A stretch of 64,000 nt of DNA, taken from positions 186,001-250,000 of the forward strand of contig JAVKCG010000008.1 of the NCBI GenBank assembly GCA_040222875.1. The letters are read 5' to 3'. The DNA comes from JAJCYL01 sp040222875. GTDB lineage: Bacteria > Bacteroidota > Bacteroidia > Cytophagales > Cyclobacteriaceae. Below are positions 17,115 to 26,578 of the stretch, piece after piece. The position numbers and the translations under genes were made by a program. The notes below the pieces were generated by a model. It was given only the letters and a program-made list of their open reading frames with translations. It searched no databases and was not told the DNA's origin. The stretch's first letter is position 1. Each line of letters begins with the position of its first letter.

Positions 17115-18527
17115 TCAATTCGTAAATAACATTTTATTATGATTACGAATTAATTTTTCGAATTCTTTCCTCCACTCTTCCTCAGAAGTTTTCTTATACC
17201 TCGAATATTGAAATTCTTCAATAATTTGAATCTCTTCATTCCTCATGACTTGCATCAGTAACTGTCCAACAGCATAACCCAATCCAATAGGAACAGCGTT
17301 TCCAATTTGCTTATACTTATCTAGCAAGCTTCCCTGTATTTCCCAATCATCAGGAAACTGCTGAATTTTCATATATTCTTGGATACTTAAAGGTCGATTT
17401 TCAGTTGGATGACAAAGATCAGTTGCTGGCATAGCAGGATGAGTAACTAATGTTGGACTCGGTACATCCCAACCAAGTCTTCGAAGAAATCCAGTTTTCC
17501 CTCCCCCAGAATAAAAAGACGCTCCCATTGCTTCTTTTTGAAGATCTTTGTTCAAACTCCTCCAATTTTGCCCCGCTTCTAACAGTCGATAATACTCCAA
17601 CCTCTTTTCTGGAAAGTTGAGGTGATCGTGTTCAATACCATTCAATTCTATTACGGCATCACGAAATGTCCTCCATTTAGGAAGTCCATGATCCCCCTTT
17701 TCTGAGTGAGTCGGTTCTAAATATGGTAGCTTCCCAGTATCCCTAGAACACATTAGAATTACTCTTTCCCTCTTTTGTGGTGTCCCAAAATTTGCAGCAT
17801 TATACAAGTTGAAACTCACGCTATATCCCGCATTTTCAAGCTTGTTAATAATATGATTCAGCGCACCGCCTGGTAATTCCTCAATTGAAAGTTCTTCAAA
17901 CTCTTTTCCCCTTTCATTATGAGGTCGGTGCTTTAATGGTGCTGAGAGTAATCCCCTTACATTTTCTATGACAGCAAACCTTGGATTGAGATTAATGATC
18001 ATTTCGATAAAGGTCAAAAAGACATTGCCTCTCTCATCTTCAAATGCCTTTCTTTTACCTGCCGTACTAAATGCCTGACATGGTGGGCCACCAACGACCA
18101 AATCTATTTCCTCATCACCATCCAAACCTGATATAAATCGAACCTCTCTATCAGAGTATTCTCTAATATCCCCAACCAAAGCAATATTTGGCTTGTTCTT
18201 CAAGATGGTTTTACGACAGGCCTTGTCAATTTCGCTAGCAAACAGGGTTTGGAACCCCGCTCTTTCCAGGCCCAAATCCATACCCATAGCACCACTAAAA
18301 AAACTTAGCGTAACTGGTCTGTTTTGATCTCTTTCCGTAAACCCATAGATCGTCTGATCCTCTGCAACTCCACAGTGAGACGAACTGATTAATTCCTCAA
18401 TAGATTTTTCATTTACTATCCATGTACTACCAATTTTTTCTGACTTCAACTTTGAATCTCTGCATAGATTCCGAACTTGTTGAGGGGAAAGATTAAGTTT
18501 AACAGCTGCTTCTGTAACGCTCAACAT
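17115..18527 (-). CDS. DNA (cytosine-5-)-methyltransferase with N-terminal HTH domain
   Basis: A 470-residue C5 methyltransferase. Motif I is LSFFSGAMGMDLGLERAGF (about 74-92), motif IV is GGPPCQAFSTAGKR with catalytic C150, motif VI is E188-N189-V190, motif VIII is QKRER (251-255) and motif X is QIGNAVPIGLGYAVG near 430. The first 50 residues form an excisionase/MerR-like helix-turn-helix (VTEAAVKLNLSPQQVRNLCR), which could let the enzyme bind DNA as its own regulator; that is inference. It faces the restriction endonuclease tail to tail and should methylate the same site to protect host DNA. A -7-like TATATTTG lies at 18578-18571 upstream. Length is normal plus the HTH. Confidence 0.92.
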   Translation of the reverse strand: MLSVTEAAVKLNLSPQQVRNLCRDSKLKSEKIGSTWIVNEKSIEELISSSHCGVAEDQTIYGFTERDQNRPVTLSFFSGAMGMDLGLERAGFQTLFASEIDKACRKTILKNKPNIALVGDIREYSDREVRFISGLDGDEEIDLVVGGPPCQAFSTAGKRKAFEDERGNVFLTFIEMIINLNPRFAVIENVRGLLSAPLKHRPHNERGKEFEELSIEELPGGALNHIINKLENAGYSVSFNLYNAANFGTPQKRERVILMCSRDTGKLPYLEPTHSEKGDHGLPKWRTFRDAVIELNGIEHDHLNFPEKRLEYYRLLEAGQNWRSLNKDLQKEAMGASFYSGGGKTGFLRRLGWDVPSPTLVTHPAMPATDLCHPTENRPLSIQEYMKIQQFPDDWEIQGSLLDKYKQIGNAVPIGLGYAVGQLLMQVMRNEEIQIIEEFQYSRYKKTSEEEWRKEFEKLIRNHNKMLFTN

Positions 18528-18699
18528 AGGTACGCTATATTCTTTCGTAAAGGAAAATTTATTAAGTACCCAAATATAGAATTAATCAGCATACCTTTTC
18601 TGGTAAAGTCATGAGCCATAACGTCACTTCAGTTCTTAATGCAAAGTAAGCTCTCACTTTAAATGCACTTATTTTCCCTCAACCACCCATCTTTGCCCT

Positions 18700-19653
18700 G
18701 TGAAAACCATCTTTTCCCTCACACTCTGGCTGGCCGCCCTAATTGCTCATGCCCAAAACCAAACCTTCAATCAGGATTTTTTTTTAAAGGTTGATAATGA
18801 TGCCTTTCTATTTCAGGCTGTAGATCGGTACTACAGCAGCGGGATATTTTTTCAATACCGCCACTTGTCCAAAGACTCCTCGGTTGTCAGAAGGCTATTG
18901 CCTAAGTCAGTAAAGGCAATAAGATCATTTCAATTCTCACATGCTTTCTATACTCCCCGTGATATTAAGTTCAGGACGTTGGATCAACTGGACCGGCCTT
19001 ATGCGGGGTATATTTCATTGGGCTATGGTCAGCAGGTTTTTTTGAGGAAAAACAAAATGCTGCAGTTCGATCTTGAGGCCGGCTTGTTAGGGCCATCAAC
19101 TAAAATGGCTGAGCTTCAAGACTGGTACCACAATATTATCGGGGCCAAAACCCCACAAGCCTGGCGCTATCAAATTGAGGATACGCCTTTGATCCAGCTG
19201 GGTGGCAAGCTCATCATGCCATTAAAAACCAATAACCGGCTAGAAGTTTACTCTGCAAGCAGCTTCAAAGTCGGTACGGTTTTCAATCAAGTTATGCAGG
19301 GGGTAACAATGCGCATTGGCAACTTTCTTCCATTGGAAAATTCAGCTTTTCAGCAAGCCAAATTGGGTGTAGTGGATAAATCTGAAAAAGACAAAACCAA
19401 ATATGAATCCTTCTTTTTCTTAACAGCCCTGGCCGGGTATCGATTCTATGACGCTACTGTTCAGGGAAACATTATCGGAGCTAAAAGCATCCATACCGAA
19501 CCCCTGGTCAACTGGACCTACAACGTAAAATATGGCTGGATGTGGAGTTGGTACCGATGGGATTTTGCACTTTCAGCAAACAATTCCGGGAGGGAAACCA
19601 GAAAAGCTGAAAACCACTACTATATCACTTTTGATTTCGTGATGAGGTTCTAA
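18700..19653 (+). CDS. LpxR-family lipid A 3'-O-deacylase-like outer membrane protein (DUF2219)
   Basis: A 317-residue protein with a signal peptide (MKTIFSLTLWLAALIAHAQ) starting at a GTG codon. It matches the LpxR/DUF2219 outer-membrane barrel family. FFLKVDNDAFLFQAVDRYYS carries the N-D pair corresponding to catalytic Asn-Asp of LpxR, followed by LDRPYAGYISLGYG, GLLGPSTKMAELQDWYHNII (the Q-x3-H pair of the active site) and WRYQIEDTPL. LpxR removes the 3'-linked acyloxyacyl chain of lipid A in a calcium-dependent way. Whether this homologue is active on lipid A is inferred. The last strand ends in F, as usual for barrel proteins. The stop overlaps the convergent MCE gene by 4 bases. Confidence 0.8.
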   Translation: MKTIFSLTLWLAALIAHAQNQTFNQDFFLKVDNDAFLFQAVDRYYSSGIFFQYRHLSKDSSVVRRLLPKSVKAIRSFQFSHAFYTPRDIKFRTLDQLDRPYAGYISLGYGQQVFLRKNKMLQFDLEAGLLGPSTKMAELQDWYHNIIGAKTPQAWRYQIEDTPLIQLGGKLIMPLKTNNRLEVYSASSFKVGTVFNQVMQGVTMRIGNFLPLENSAFQQAKLGVVDKSEKDKTKYESFFFLTALAGYRFYDATVQGNIIGAKSIHTEPLVNWTYNVKYGWMWSWYRWDFALSANNSGRETRKAENHYYITFDFVMRF

Positions 19654-20591
19654 TTTCCGCCTTCGAGGCTTTTCATCACCTTCTTGTGGCTTCTTCCTAA
19701 AGGGCCGAAAAAATCTTTTGGATAGTGGTTCATGTGATCTAAAAGGCTATCCATACTCACCAGGGTTTTGTTGAGGTTGGTATATAGCTCTTTGTCGTTA
19801 ATGAGCTGGTGGATTGTGCCCTCTCCCTCATTAAAGTTCTCAAGAGTGGTATTTAAAGTTCCGGCTAGCTCCTGAAAGCGATCGAGTGTTTCCTCAATTT
19901 CAAGTGCATTTATTTTTGCCACAGTCCCGTTCGCATTGTCAAGAAATTCTTCAACCTTGTTGCCGGTTTCTTTCAGGCTTGTAACCAACGATCCGAAATC
20001 ATCAATGGCCCCACGCATTTTGTTTTCATTTTGATCAACGGCAGCATTTATCCGCTCTAAAGTTCCTCTGAGTGCTATAATACTTGCCTTTATTTCTTCA
20101 CCACTTCCTTCCATACCCAGCAAAATGTCGTTGACCCTTTTAATGGTCACACCCAAATTGGCAATCTGGGTTTCTGAACTTGTCAATATTTTTTCAAGGC
20201 CCTGCTCTTTAGCTGAGAACAGGGTATCGCCTGTTACCAGGTTGCCCTTTACTTTCTTGTTATTAATCTGGATTCCCTTGCTTCCGAGAAAGTCAACATT
20301 GTAGAGCATAGCTACGGCTGAATCACCCAGTTCTACCACCTCATCCACATTCAACTCAACCAAAATCTCATTTTGCTTCCCACTAAGGAATTCCAGTTTG
20401 CTAACCCTGCCAATTGCCAGTCCATTAAGGATCACCGGGTTTGAAACCTGCAAACCATCTATGTTATCATAAACAGCGTAATACTTATTTGTGGTTGAGA
20501 AAAAATCAACCCCTTTAAGAAAGTTGAAACCGTAGTAAAGCACTAAGCCACTAACTACGGTAAGTAATCCCACTTTAAATTCTTTGGACAC
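19650..20591 (-). CDS. MCE/MlaD-domain protein
   Basis: A 313-residue protein with an N-terminal membrane anchor (FKVGLLTVVSGLVLYYGFNF, about residues 5-24) and one MCE domain (about 36-115). The domain shows YAVYDNIDGLQVSNPVILNG and LAIGRVSKLEFL. MCE proteins such as MlaD form hexameric rings that carry phospholipids between membranes. The C-terminal 200 residues are predicted coiled coil or helical, as in other single-MCE Bacteroidota proteins. It follows the amidase gene by 12 bases on the same strand and is probably co-transcribed. No mlaE/mlaF permease genes are in the window. Confidence 0.88.
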   Translation of the reverse strand: MSKEFKVGLLTVVSGLVLYYGFNFLKGVDFFSTTNKYYAVYDNIDGLQVSNPVILNGLAIGRVSKLEFLSGKQNEILVELNVDEVVELGDSAVAMLYNVDFLGSKGIQINNKKVKGNLVTGDTLFSAKEQGLEKILTSSETQIANLGVTIKRVNDILLGMEGSGEEIKASIIALRGTLERINAAVDQNENKMRGAIDDFGSLVTSLKETGNKVEEFLDNANGTVAKINALEIEETLDRFQELAGTLNTTLENFNEGEGTIHQLINDKELYTNLNKTLVSMDSLLDHMNHYPKDFFGPLGRSHKKVMKSLEGGN

Positions 20592-20603
20592 CCTTACCAG
20601 ATT

Positions 20604-21386
20604 TTAGTTCATTGATTCTATTTCGTTCTTATAATCACGGAATGCCCTGTAGATACCAGAAGCGAGGTAAGTTTGAATCAAATCGTCATTCAATTCCCGT
20701 TCTTCCCGTTCGTTGCTAAGATAGCCTGTTTCCACTAATATGCTTGGCATAGAGGTTCGCCATAAAACTATAAAGCCGGCACTCTTTACCCCGCGGCTTC
20801 TACGACCTGCCCTTTCTTCAAATTGCTTTTCAACCCTTTCGGCAAGCATCAGGCTGTTGTTAAGGTAAGCGTTTTGTGCAAGCGAAAATAAAATATACGA
20901 TTCAGGTGAATTCGGATCAAAACCATCGTACACATCTTCGGCGTTCTCTTCAAGGTTGATGACGGAGTTTTCACGCATGGCAACCTGTAAGTTGTCATCT
21001 GTTTTGTGCAGGCCCATCACGTAAGTTTCAGTTCCTCTAACGTTTTTATTCAATGATGCATTACAATGAATGGATATAAACAGGTCAGCGCCTGATTTGT
21101 TTGCGATGTCTGCTCTTTCGTCAAGGCTGGGAAAGCTGTCATCGTTCCGTGTATAAACCACCTCCACATCCGGCATGTACTTATTTATGATGCCTCCAAG
21201 CTCCAGGGCAATGTCCAGGGCCACATCTTTTTCCCGTGATTTAGTGCCTGATGTACCTGGGTCCCGGCCCCCATGCCCTGCGTCAATCACCAATTTTCTG
21301 ATGCTGTAATCCCTCTTTTCAACCTCAGTAAAAGAGGCTAAAATCAGGATAATTGTCGTACCTAGAGCAACTATAATATTTCTCAC
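20604..21386 (-). CDS. N-acetylmuramoyl-L-alanine amidase (Amidase_3)
   Basis: A zinc amidase that cuts the amide bond between MurNAc and the stem peptide, usually during cell separation. The catalytic core runs from LVIDAGHGGRDPGTSGTKSR (first zinc His) through SREKDVALDIALELG and LFISIHCNASLNKNVRGTET (second zinc His) to ILVETGYLSNEREERELN, which holds the catalytic Glu. The GTG at 21384-21386 is chosen because it puts the hydrophobic anchor NIIVALGTTIILILASF at the very N-terminus. An ATG 20 codons upstream (21446) would place a Cys-rich non-signal stretch in front and leave only 17 bases to the divergent lptD start. Operon with the MCE gene downstream. Confidence 0.88.
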   Translation of the reverse strand: MRNIIVALGTTIILILASFTEVEKRDYSIRKLVIDAGHGGRDPGTSGTKSREKDVALDIALELGGIINKYMPDVEVVYTRNDDSFPSLDERADIANKSGADLFISIHCNASLNKNVRGTETYVMGLHKTDDNLQVAMRENSVINLEENAEDVYDGFDPNSPESYILFSLAQNAYLNNSLMLAERVEKQFEERAGRRSRGVKSAGFIVLWRTSMPSILVETGYLSNEREERELNDDLIQTYLASGIYRAFRDYKNEIESMN

Positions 21387-21463
21387 AGCATTACAGTTTC
21401 TAAGGGGTAATGGGATAACTTTACCGCAAAAATTGCAAAATTTCATAGAAACTGAAAAAACTA

Positions 21464-24247
21464 GTGGTCAAATTAAGATACGCTGGATGGCTTATTTTAG
21501 TGCTTTTTACTCTAAGTAAAGCTTCCGGTCAGATCAAAAGTGATACCACTAATGTACCCATTCCCCCAATTCCACCCCGAGATTCCGTAAAAGTTGAAGT
21601 TGAATCGTATATAACAACCGACTCCGTTGGTATCCCATTCGTTGAAGAATTACCCCCTGATCTTATTGATTCAACAGCGCTAATCGCCCTTGACAGCACA
21701 GTGAACACGTTGGATTCTTTAATTCAAAAAACACCCAACAGCGACATTAAAACAACGATCTACTACGAATCCCGGGATTCAATCTACTTTGATGTGGTTG
21801 ACCAGAAAGTGTTTTTGTATGGGCAATCAAAAATTGATTACGGGGATATTCAACTTGAAGCAGACAGGGTGGATATTGACTGGAAAACTGATTTGCTCAA
21901 AGCGAATTATACAACCGACACTACAGGCAAAAAAATAGGAGTGCCCATATTTACTCAGGGCAGTGAGTCGTACGAAGCTCAGGATATGACCTACAATTTC
22001 GTATCGAGGAAAGCCGTAATTAGTGGCGTGGTTACGCAACAAGGCGAGGCTTTCATGCATGGAAACAAAGTGAAAAGGAACGAAAAAAATGAGATGTTCA
22101 TCAGGCAGGCGAAGTACACCACTTGCAACCTGGCTGATCCTCATTTTCATATTGCCTCCAGCAAGCTGAAAGCAATACCTGGTAATAAAGTGGTAACCGG
22201 ACCCTTTAATCTACATTTTAAGGATATACCAACGCCCATTGGTTTTATGTTTGGGATGTTTCCTGAGCCAAAAAAGAAAGCGTCAGGTATCATTTTTCCT
22301 GCTTATGGCGAAGAAAGGCGCAGGGGCTTTTTTCTGAGAAATGGTGGCTATTATTTTGCAATAAGTGATTATATAGACCTGGAAGCCACGGGTGATATTT
22401 ATTCAAAAGGTGGGTTTGGCCTACAATTGAATAGCCAGTATAAGAAACGCTATGAGTACAACGGCAATGTAAACATCACCTACAACCAGTTTACATCGGG
22501 TAATGAAGAAGACTCTTTGAAGTCAAAAGATTTTTGGGTGAGATGGTCGCATACGCCAGATTCAAAAGGGAAAAACAGTCGGATATCTGCATCGGTGAAT
22601 GCTGGTACTTCTTCCTTCAATTCGAACAGAACCAATGGGGACATCAGGGTAAACCAAACGGCCCAGTTCAGTTCAAATGTTTCGTATTCAAAATCTTTTC
22701 CTGGCACTCCGTTTAATATGACGGCAAGTATGCGCCACAATCAAAATGTGCAAACTGAACAGGTTAGGCTATCGTTGCCAGAGCTGGCCTTTAATATGAA
22801 CCGAATTTTCCCATTTAAGGGAAAGAATAGTTCTGGCAGCAATGTTTTTCAGAAAATAAGCCTGTCACACAACTTTAATTTTAAAAATGAACTCGATAAT
22901 GCGGCAGCCAGAAGGCCTTCGTTCCCAGTTAGTAACAGGAGTTCGAGAGACGACAGCCTTGTATCTTTTACACCAAAAAACTTTGGCATTTTACTAGATA
23001 GGGCTCAAATAGGTGGTCGACATTCAATTCCTATAGCCACGTCATTTCCGGTTCTAAAATATTTGACGGTAACCCCATCATTTAACTATACCGAACTATG
23101 GTACCCCCGGGAGTTGCGCTATACCTGGGAGGAAGAAAATGCAGCCGTAAGAATTGATACTTTAAACCGTTTTTCAAGAGCCGGTTCATACAGCTTTAGC
23201 ACCGGAACCTCTACCCGGCTTTACGGGATGTATTTCATCAATGGTAAAAAGATTCAGGCCATCCGACATGTTATGACGCCCTCGGTGAGCTTTGGTTATA
23301 CTCCAGATTTTACTGATGGCAACTATCAGGAAGTTCAGATATCAGAAAATGGCACTACTAGGTTTCTCTCAAAATATGAAGGTTTTGCATTTGGGGCACC
23401 CCCCCGAAATGAAGCGGCAAGTATGAGTTTTAGCCTTCAAAATAATTTTGAAATGAAAGTGAAAACAAAGGGGGACAGCGCCGGGACAACTAAAAAAGTG
23501 AAACTTCTTGATAACCTCTCTTTTTCAACTGGCTATAATTTTTTGGCAGATTCATTCAACCTCTCAAATATGAGAATTGCCACAAGGGCCAGCCTATTCC
23601 AAAATTTGCTGAGTGTGAGTGCTACCGGAAGCATTGACCCTTACGTTTATGTATTGGATAGCATCACTGAAACGGCTACCGGCGATAGGATTTTCCAACG
23701 TAGGATTAATGAGTTTGCCTGGAACCGTGGCCAGGGGCTTGGTCAACTAAATAGTGGCACCCTATCAGCTGATATTAATCTTAGGCCAGCATCATTTGCA
23801 AAGAAGAAAACCAGAGAAAACCAGCCGACTCAAGACAGGTCTTTAACATTAAACGAAACACCTATCGGGGAGCCTGAAGAGTTGGAATTCATCAGAAGTA
23901 ATCCTGATTTGTACGTTGATTGGAATGTGCCATGGACTTTTAGGTTTGGCTATAACATGAATTACAGAAAGCGGGGGTTTGAAAAATCTGAGATCACTCA
24001 GACAATGCGGTTTAGTGGAGATGTCAGTATTACCCAAAAAATGAAAATTAGTTTTTCTTCCGGTTATGATTTGAAGCAAAAAGAGATCACCTCAACCAGG
24101 ATTACAGCCAGCCGGGATCTGCACTGTTGGGTGCTAAATTTTAACTGGGTGCCAGCAGGGCGATACCAAAGTTTTCTGGTGGAGATTAAGGTAAGGTCAT
24201 CCATTCTTCAGGATTTAAAAATGGATAAGAAGAGCCAGTTTTTTTAA
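21464..24247 (+). CDS. lptD: LPS-assembly protein LptD-like (OstA/LptD) outer membrane protein
   Basis: A 927-residue outer-membrane protein with a GTG start and a signal peptide (MVKLRYAGWLILVLFTLSKA ending SGQ). A Pro/Thr/Asp-rich linker leads to an OstA-like beta-jellyroll (about residues 105-240; SKIDYGDIQLEADRVDIDWK, YEAQDMTYNFVSRKAVISG) and then a large barrel domain. YTTCNLADPHFHIASSKLKA and GFMFGMFPEPKKKASGIIFP match the LptD family as seen in Bacteroidota. LptD inserts lipopolysaccharide into the outer leaflet. The frame has an in-frame stop just upstream (21446-21448), which fixes the start. It is divergent from the amidase and convergent with prfC. No LptE is adjacent. Confidence 0.87.
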   Translation: MVKLRYAGWLILVLFTLSKASGQIKSDTTNVPIPPIPPRDSVKVEVESYITTDSVGIPFVEELPPDLIDSTALIALDSTVNTLDSLIQKTPNSDIKTTIYYESRDSIYFDVVDQKVFLYGQSKIDYGDIQLEADRVDIDWKTDLLKANYTTDTTGKKIGVPIFTQGSESYEAQDMTYNFVSRKAVISGVVTQQGEAFMHGNKVKRNEKNEMFIRQAKYTTCNLADPHFHIASSKLKAIPGNKVVTGPFNLHFKDIPTPIGFMFGMFPEPKKKASGIIFPAYGEERRRGFFLRNGGYYFAISDYIDLEATGDIYSKGGFGLQLNSQYKKRYEYNGNVNITYNQFTSGNEEDSLKSKDFWVRWSHTPDSKGKNSRISASVNAGTSSFNSNRTNGDIRVNQTAQFSSNVSYSKSFPGTPFNMTASMRHNQNVQTEQVRLSLPELAFNMNRIFPFKGKNSSGSNVFQKISLSHNFNFKNELDNAAARRPSFPVSNRSSRDDSLVSFTPKNFGILLDRAQIGGRHSIPIATSFPVLKYLTVTPSFNYTELWYPRELRYTWEEENAAVRIDTLNRFSRAGSYSFSTGTSTRLYGMYFINGKKIQAIRHVMTPSVSFGYTPDFTDGNYQEVQISENGTTRFLSKYEGFAFGAPPRNEAASMSFSLQNNFEMKVKTKGDSAGTTKKVKLLDNLSFSTGYNFLADSFNLSNMRIATRASLFQNLLSVSATGSIDPYVYVLDSITETATGDRIFQRRINEFAWNRGQGLGQLNSGTLSADINLRPASFAKKKTRENQPTQDRSLTLNETPIGEPEELEFIRSNPDLYVDWNVPWTFRFGYNMNYRKRGFEKSEITQTMRFSGDVSITQKMKISFSSGYDLKQKEITSTRITASRDLHCWVLNFNWVPAGRYQSFLVEIKVRSSILQDLKMDKKSQFF

Positions 24248-24262
24248 TGCAGTGATGTCTGC

Positions 24263-25864
24263 TTAAAACTCACTGGTAAAGTGAAAATCAATTTCTGGAA
24301 AGTTGTCTTGGACCATCTGTAGCCAGGCCCTTGTTTCGGCCATAAAAACATACTGCCCATCCTTATCTTTAGCAATATGCCGATATTTTGAGTCAATAAA
24401 CTCTTTTAGCTTTTTATCGTCGGTGCTGTCAAACCAGCAAGCTTTGAAGAGGTTGGTGCCTTCAAACTTACATGTGGCGCCATACTCATGTTTCAATCTA
24501 TATTGAATCACTTCAAATTGTAATTGGCCTACCGTACCAACCACTTTTCGAGAGCCCATTTCATAGGTGAAAAGTTGAGCTACACCCTCATCCATCAATT
24601 GGTTTAGCCCTTTTTCCAATTGCTTCGACTTCATCGCATCCAGGTTGATAACTTCCCTGAAAATTTCAGGAGAGAAGCTTGGTATCCCCTTATAATGCGC
24701 TTTTTCACCCTCATTAAGTGTGTCGCCAATTTTGAGGTTTCCGGTATCATAGAGGCCAACAATATCACCTGGAAAGGCTTCATCTACAGTTTCTTTATCC
24801 TGCGCCATAAAGGCCGTGGCATTTGAAAACCTAAACTTTTTGTCCAACCGTACATGATGATAGTTTGACCCCCGCTCAAATTTTCCGGAACACACCCTTA
24901 CAAATGCAATCCTGTTGCGGTGCCGTGGATCCATGTTCGCATGAACCTTAAAAATGAACCCGGAGAATTTCTTTTCGAGTGGCGAGACTTCCCGCTCCTC
25001 CGTATATCTGGGCTTAGGAAACGGGGCAATGTCAAGGAAACAATCCAGGAGCTCTTTTACACCAAAGTTGTTGACAGCACTGCCAAAAAAGACTGGGGCT
25101 ACTTCGCCATTCTGATATTTCTCGATATCAAAATCCCCATAAACTCCCTCTATTAGTTCAATATCCTCTCTAAGTTGATCTGCTTCTCTCTTGGAAATGT
25201 GTTGCTCAATTTCAGGTCCATTTATATCATCGATTTCCACAAACTTGTCATCAAGTGATTGCTTGCTTGGAGAAAAGAAAAGTAGTTTCTTTTCGTAAAG
25301 CGAATACACCCCTCGAAACTCTTTGCCCATGCCAATTGGCCAGCTAAGCGGATGAACTTTAATGTCCAGTTTAGCCTCAACTTCATCAAGCAGGTCATAC
25401 GGGTCTTGCCCTTCACGGTCAAGTTTATTGATAAAGCAGATTACGGGTGTACTTCTCATGCGGCAGACCTCCATCAACTTTTCAGTTTGCATTTCCACTC
25501 CTTTCACGCAATCTATCACCATAACTACGCTGTCAACGGCGGTCAATGTCCGGTAGGTATCCTCGGCAAAATCCTGGTGTCCAGGGGTGTCCAGCAGGTT
25601 GATTTTCACTCCTCTATAATCAAAACCCATCACAGAGGTAGCCACGGAGATACCACGCTGTTTTTCGATTTCCATCCAGTCAGACGTTGCATGCCTGTCG
25701 ATTTTTGAGGATTTTACAGCACCGGCTTTTTGAATGGCACCACCGAATAAAAGGAGTTTTTCCGTAAGGGTAGTTTTGCCTGCATCAGGGTGACTGATGA
25801 TGCCAAAGGTTCGCCTTCTTTCAATTTCCTTCTTTAATTGTGGATTTTCTTTTACTGCCTCCAT
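24263..25864 (-). CDS. prfC: Peptide chain release factor 3
   Basis: RF3 is a GTPase that recycles RF1 and RF2 from terminating ribosomes. The 533-residue protein has G1 SHPDAGKTTLTEKLLLFGG, switch I with GISVATSVMGFDYRG, G3 DTPGHQDFAED and G4 INKLDREGQDPYDLLDEVE, followed by RF3-specific domains (FSGFIFKVHANMDPRHRNRI; GVAQLFTYEMGSRKVVGTVG; QVMFMAETRAWLQ-like end). Length matches E. coli RF3 (529). It ends 15 bases from the convergent lptD stop. The preceding gene on the strand, a secreted unknown, lies 59 bases upstream. Confidence 0.96.
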   Translation of the reverse strand: MEAVKENPQLKKEIERRRTFGIISHPDAGKTTLTEKLLLFGGAIQKAGAVKSSKIDRHATSDWMEIEKQRGISVATSVMGFDYRGVKINLLDTPGHQDFAEDTYRTLTAVDSVVMVIDCVKGVEMQTEKLMEVCRMRSTPVICFINKLDREGQDPYDLLDEVEAKLDIKVHPLSWPIGMGKEFRGVYSLYEKKLLFFSPSKQSLDDKFVEIDDINGPEIEQHISKREADQLREDIELIEGVYGDFDIEKYQNGEVAPVFFGSAVNNFGVKELLDCFLDIAPFPKPRYTEEREVSPLEKKFSGFIFKVHANMDPRHRNRIAFVRVCSGKFERGSNYHHVRLDKKFRFSNATAFMAQDKETVDEAFPGDIVGLYDTGNLKIGDTLNEGEKAHYKGIPSFSPEIFREVINLDAMKSKQLEKGLNQLMDEGVAQLFTYEMGSRKVVGTVGQLQFEVIQYRLKHEYGATCKFEGTNLFKACWFDSTDDKKLKEFIDSKYRHIAKDKDGQYVFMAETRAWLQMVQDNFPEIDFHFTSEF

Positions 25865-25923
25865 GCACCTACTAAATTTAGAGGCGCAAAGTTATAGAAT
25901 ATTAGAGGGATAAAAATGAAAGG

Positions 25924-26496
25924 TTAATGCTTAGGTGGTTCTTCCAGCTTTAAAGAATCGGGGTCTTCTTTCGGAACAAAAAAATCATTGATTGTGTAGA
26001 ATTGAACTTTATGCTTCCCGTTTTTTTTCTCTTCTAAAGTGAAGATAGTCCAGTAGATGGCATTAAAGACATCTCTGTCTTTGGCATATTGCTCCACCAC
26101 ATTTTCATCATAATTTTCAATAGCATCAAGAATTTTATCGAATTTATAAAGCTTGTCCTCGTAGTAGTGGTCAGACAAAATGACCTCTAACCGCTCTTTT
26201 CCATTTTCTTCGATTGGCTTCGACCTGTAGAATACTTTTAGTTTGTTGTTCCAAATTCGGCCATGCGAAGTGTGGCTTCTAATGCTTGATCCTCTGGCTA
26301 TGTAAAGCGTGTCCCTATCGGTTAAATCATAACCTTTTTGCTCTCTTACATGCTTAAAAACCTCCGCCAATTCAAAAATAAATTCGGCATTGCGATCATC
26401 TTTTTTACCAAATTTCTTGAGTTCATCTAATGTGCTTTGGGCAAAGCACAAATGTGAGGACACCAGGAATATTATTCCAATAGCTGAAAAACGCAT
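25924..26496 (-). CDS. Hypothetical secreted protein
   Basis: A 190-residue protein with a clear signal peptide (MRFSAIGIIFLVSSHLCFAQ). The mature part is charged and mostly alpha/beta in appearance, with blocks SSIRSHTSHGRIWNNKLKVF, LEVILSDHYYEDKLYKFDKI and YWTIFTLEEKKNGKHKVQFY. No family is recognised. It ends in a Pro/Glu-rich tail. A promoter-like pair lies just upstream (26540-26572). In the ancestral arrangement, before insertion of the giant NTPase gene, it would have followed ruvC directly with a gap of about 80-100 bases. Confidence 0.6.
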   Translation of the reverse strand: MRFSAIGIIFLVSSHLCFAQSTLDELKKFGKKDDRNAEFIFELAEVFKHVREQKGYDLTDRDTLYIARGSSIRSHTSHGRIWNNKLKVFYRSKPIEENGKERLEVILSDHYYEDKLYKFDKILDAIENYDENVVEQYAKDRDVFNAIYWTIFTLEEKKNGKHKVQFYTINDFFVPKEDPDSLKLEEPPKH

Positions 26497-26539
26497 TACG
26501 AATATTGTTCAGTTAAAAATCTACTGAGGACCTGGCACA

Positions 26540-26572
26540 CAAAAGTAAAAATTTATACGACGGCAGTTCAAA
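26540..26572 (-). promoter_or_regulatory. Probable promoter of the secreted hypothetical gene
   Basis: Minus-strand TTTG (26572-26569), a 21-base spacer, then TACTTTTG (26547-26540), a full match to the -7 consensus TAnnTTTG. Transcription would start near 26533, about 35 bases before the ATG at 26496. It lies outside the repeat that bounds the NTPase insertion, so this gene does not depend on the inserted gene for expression. Confidence 0.45.
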
Positions 26573-26578
26573 TTACTG

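Noticed and set aside
16241..18699. Direct repeats flanking the restriction-modification genes
   Set aside because: Searched by eye for an insertion signature like that at ruvC; no convincing repeat pair was found.
25352..25708. 118-residue plus-strand ORF
   Set aside because: Antisense to the GTPase domain of prfC.
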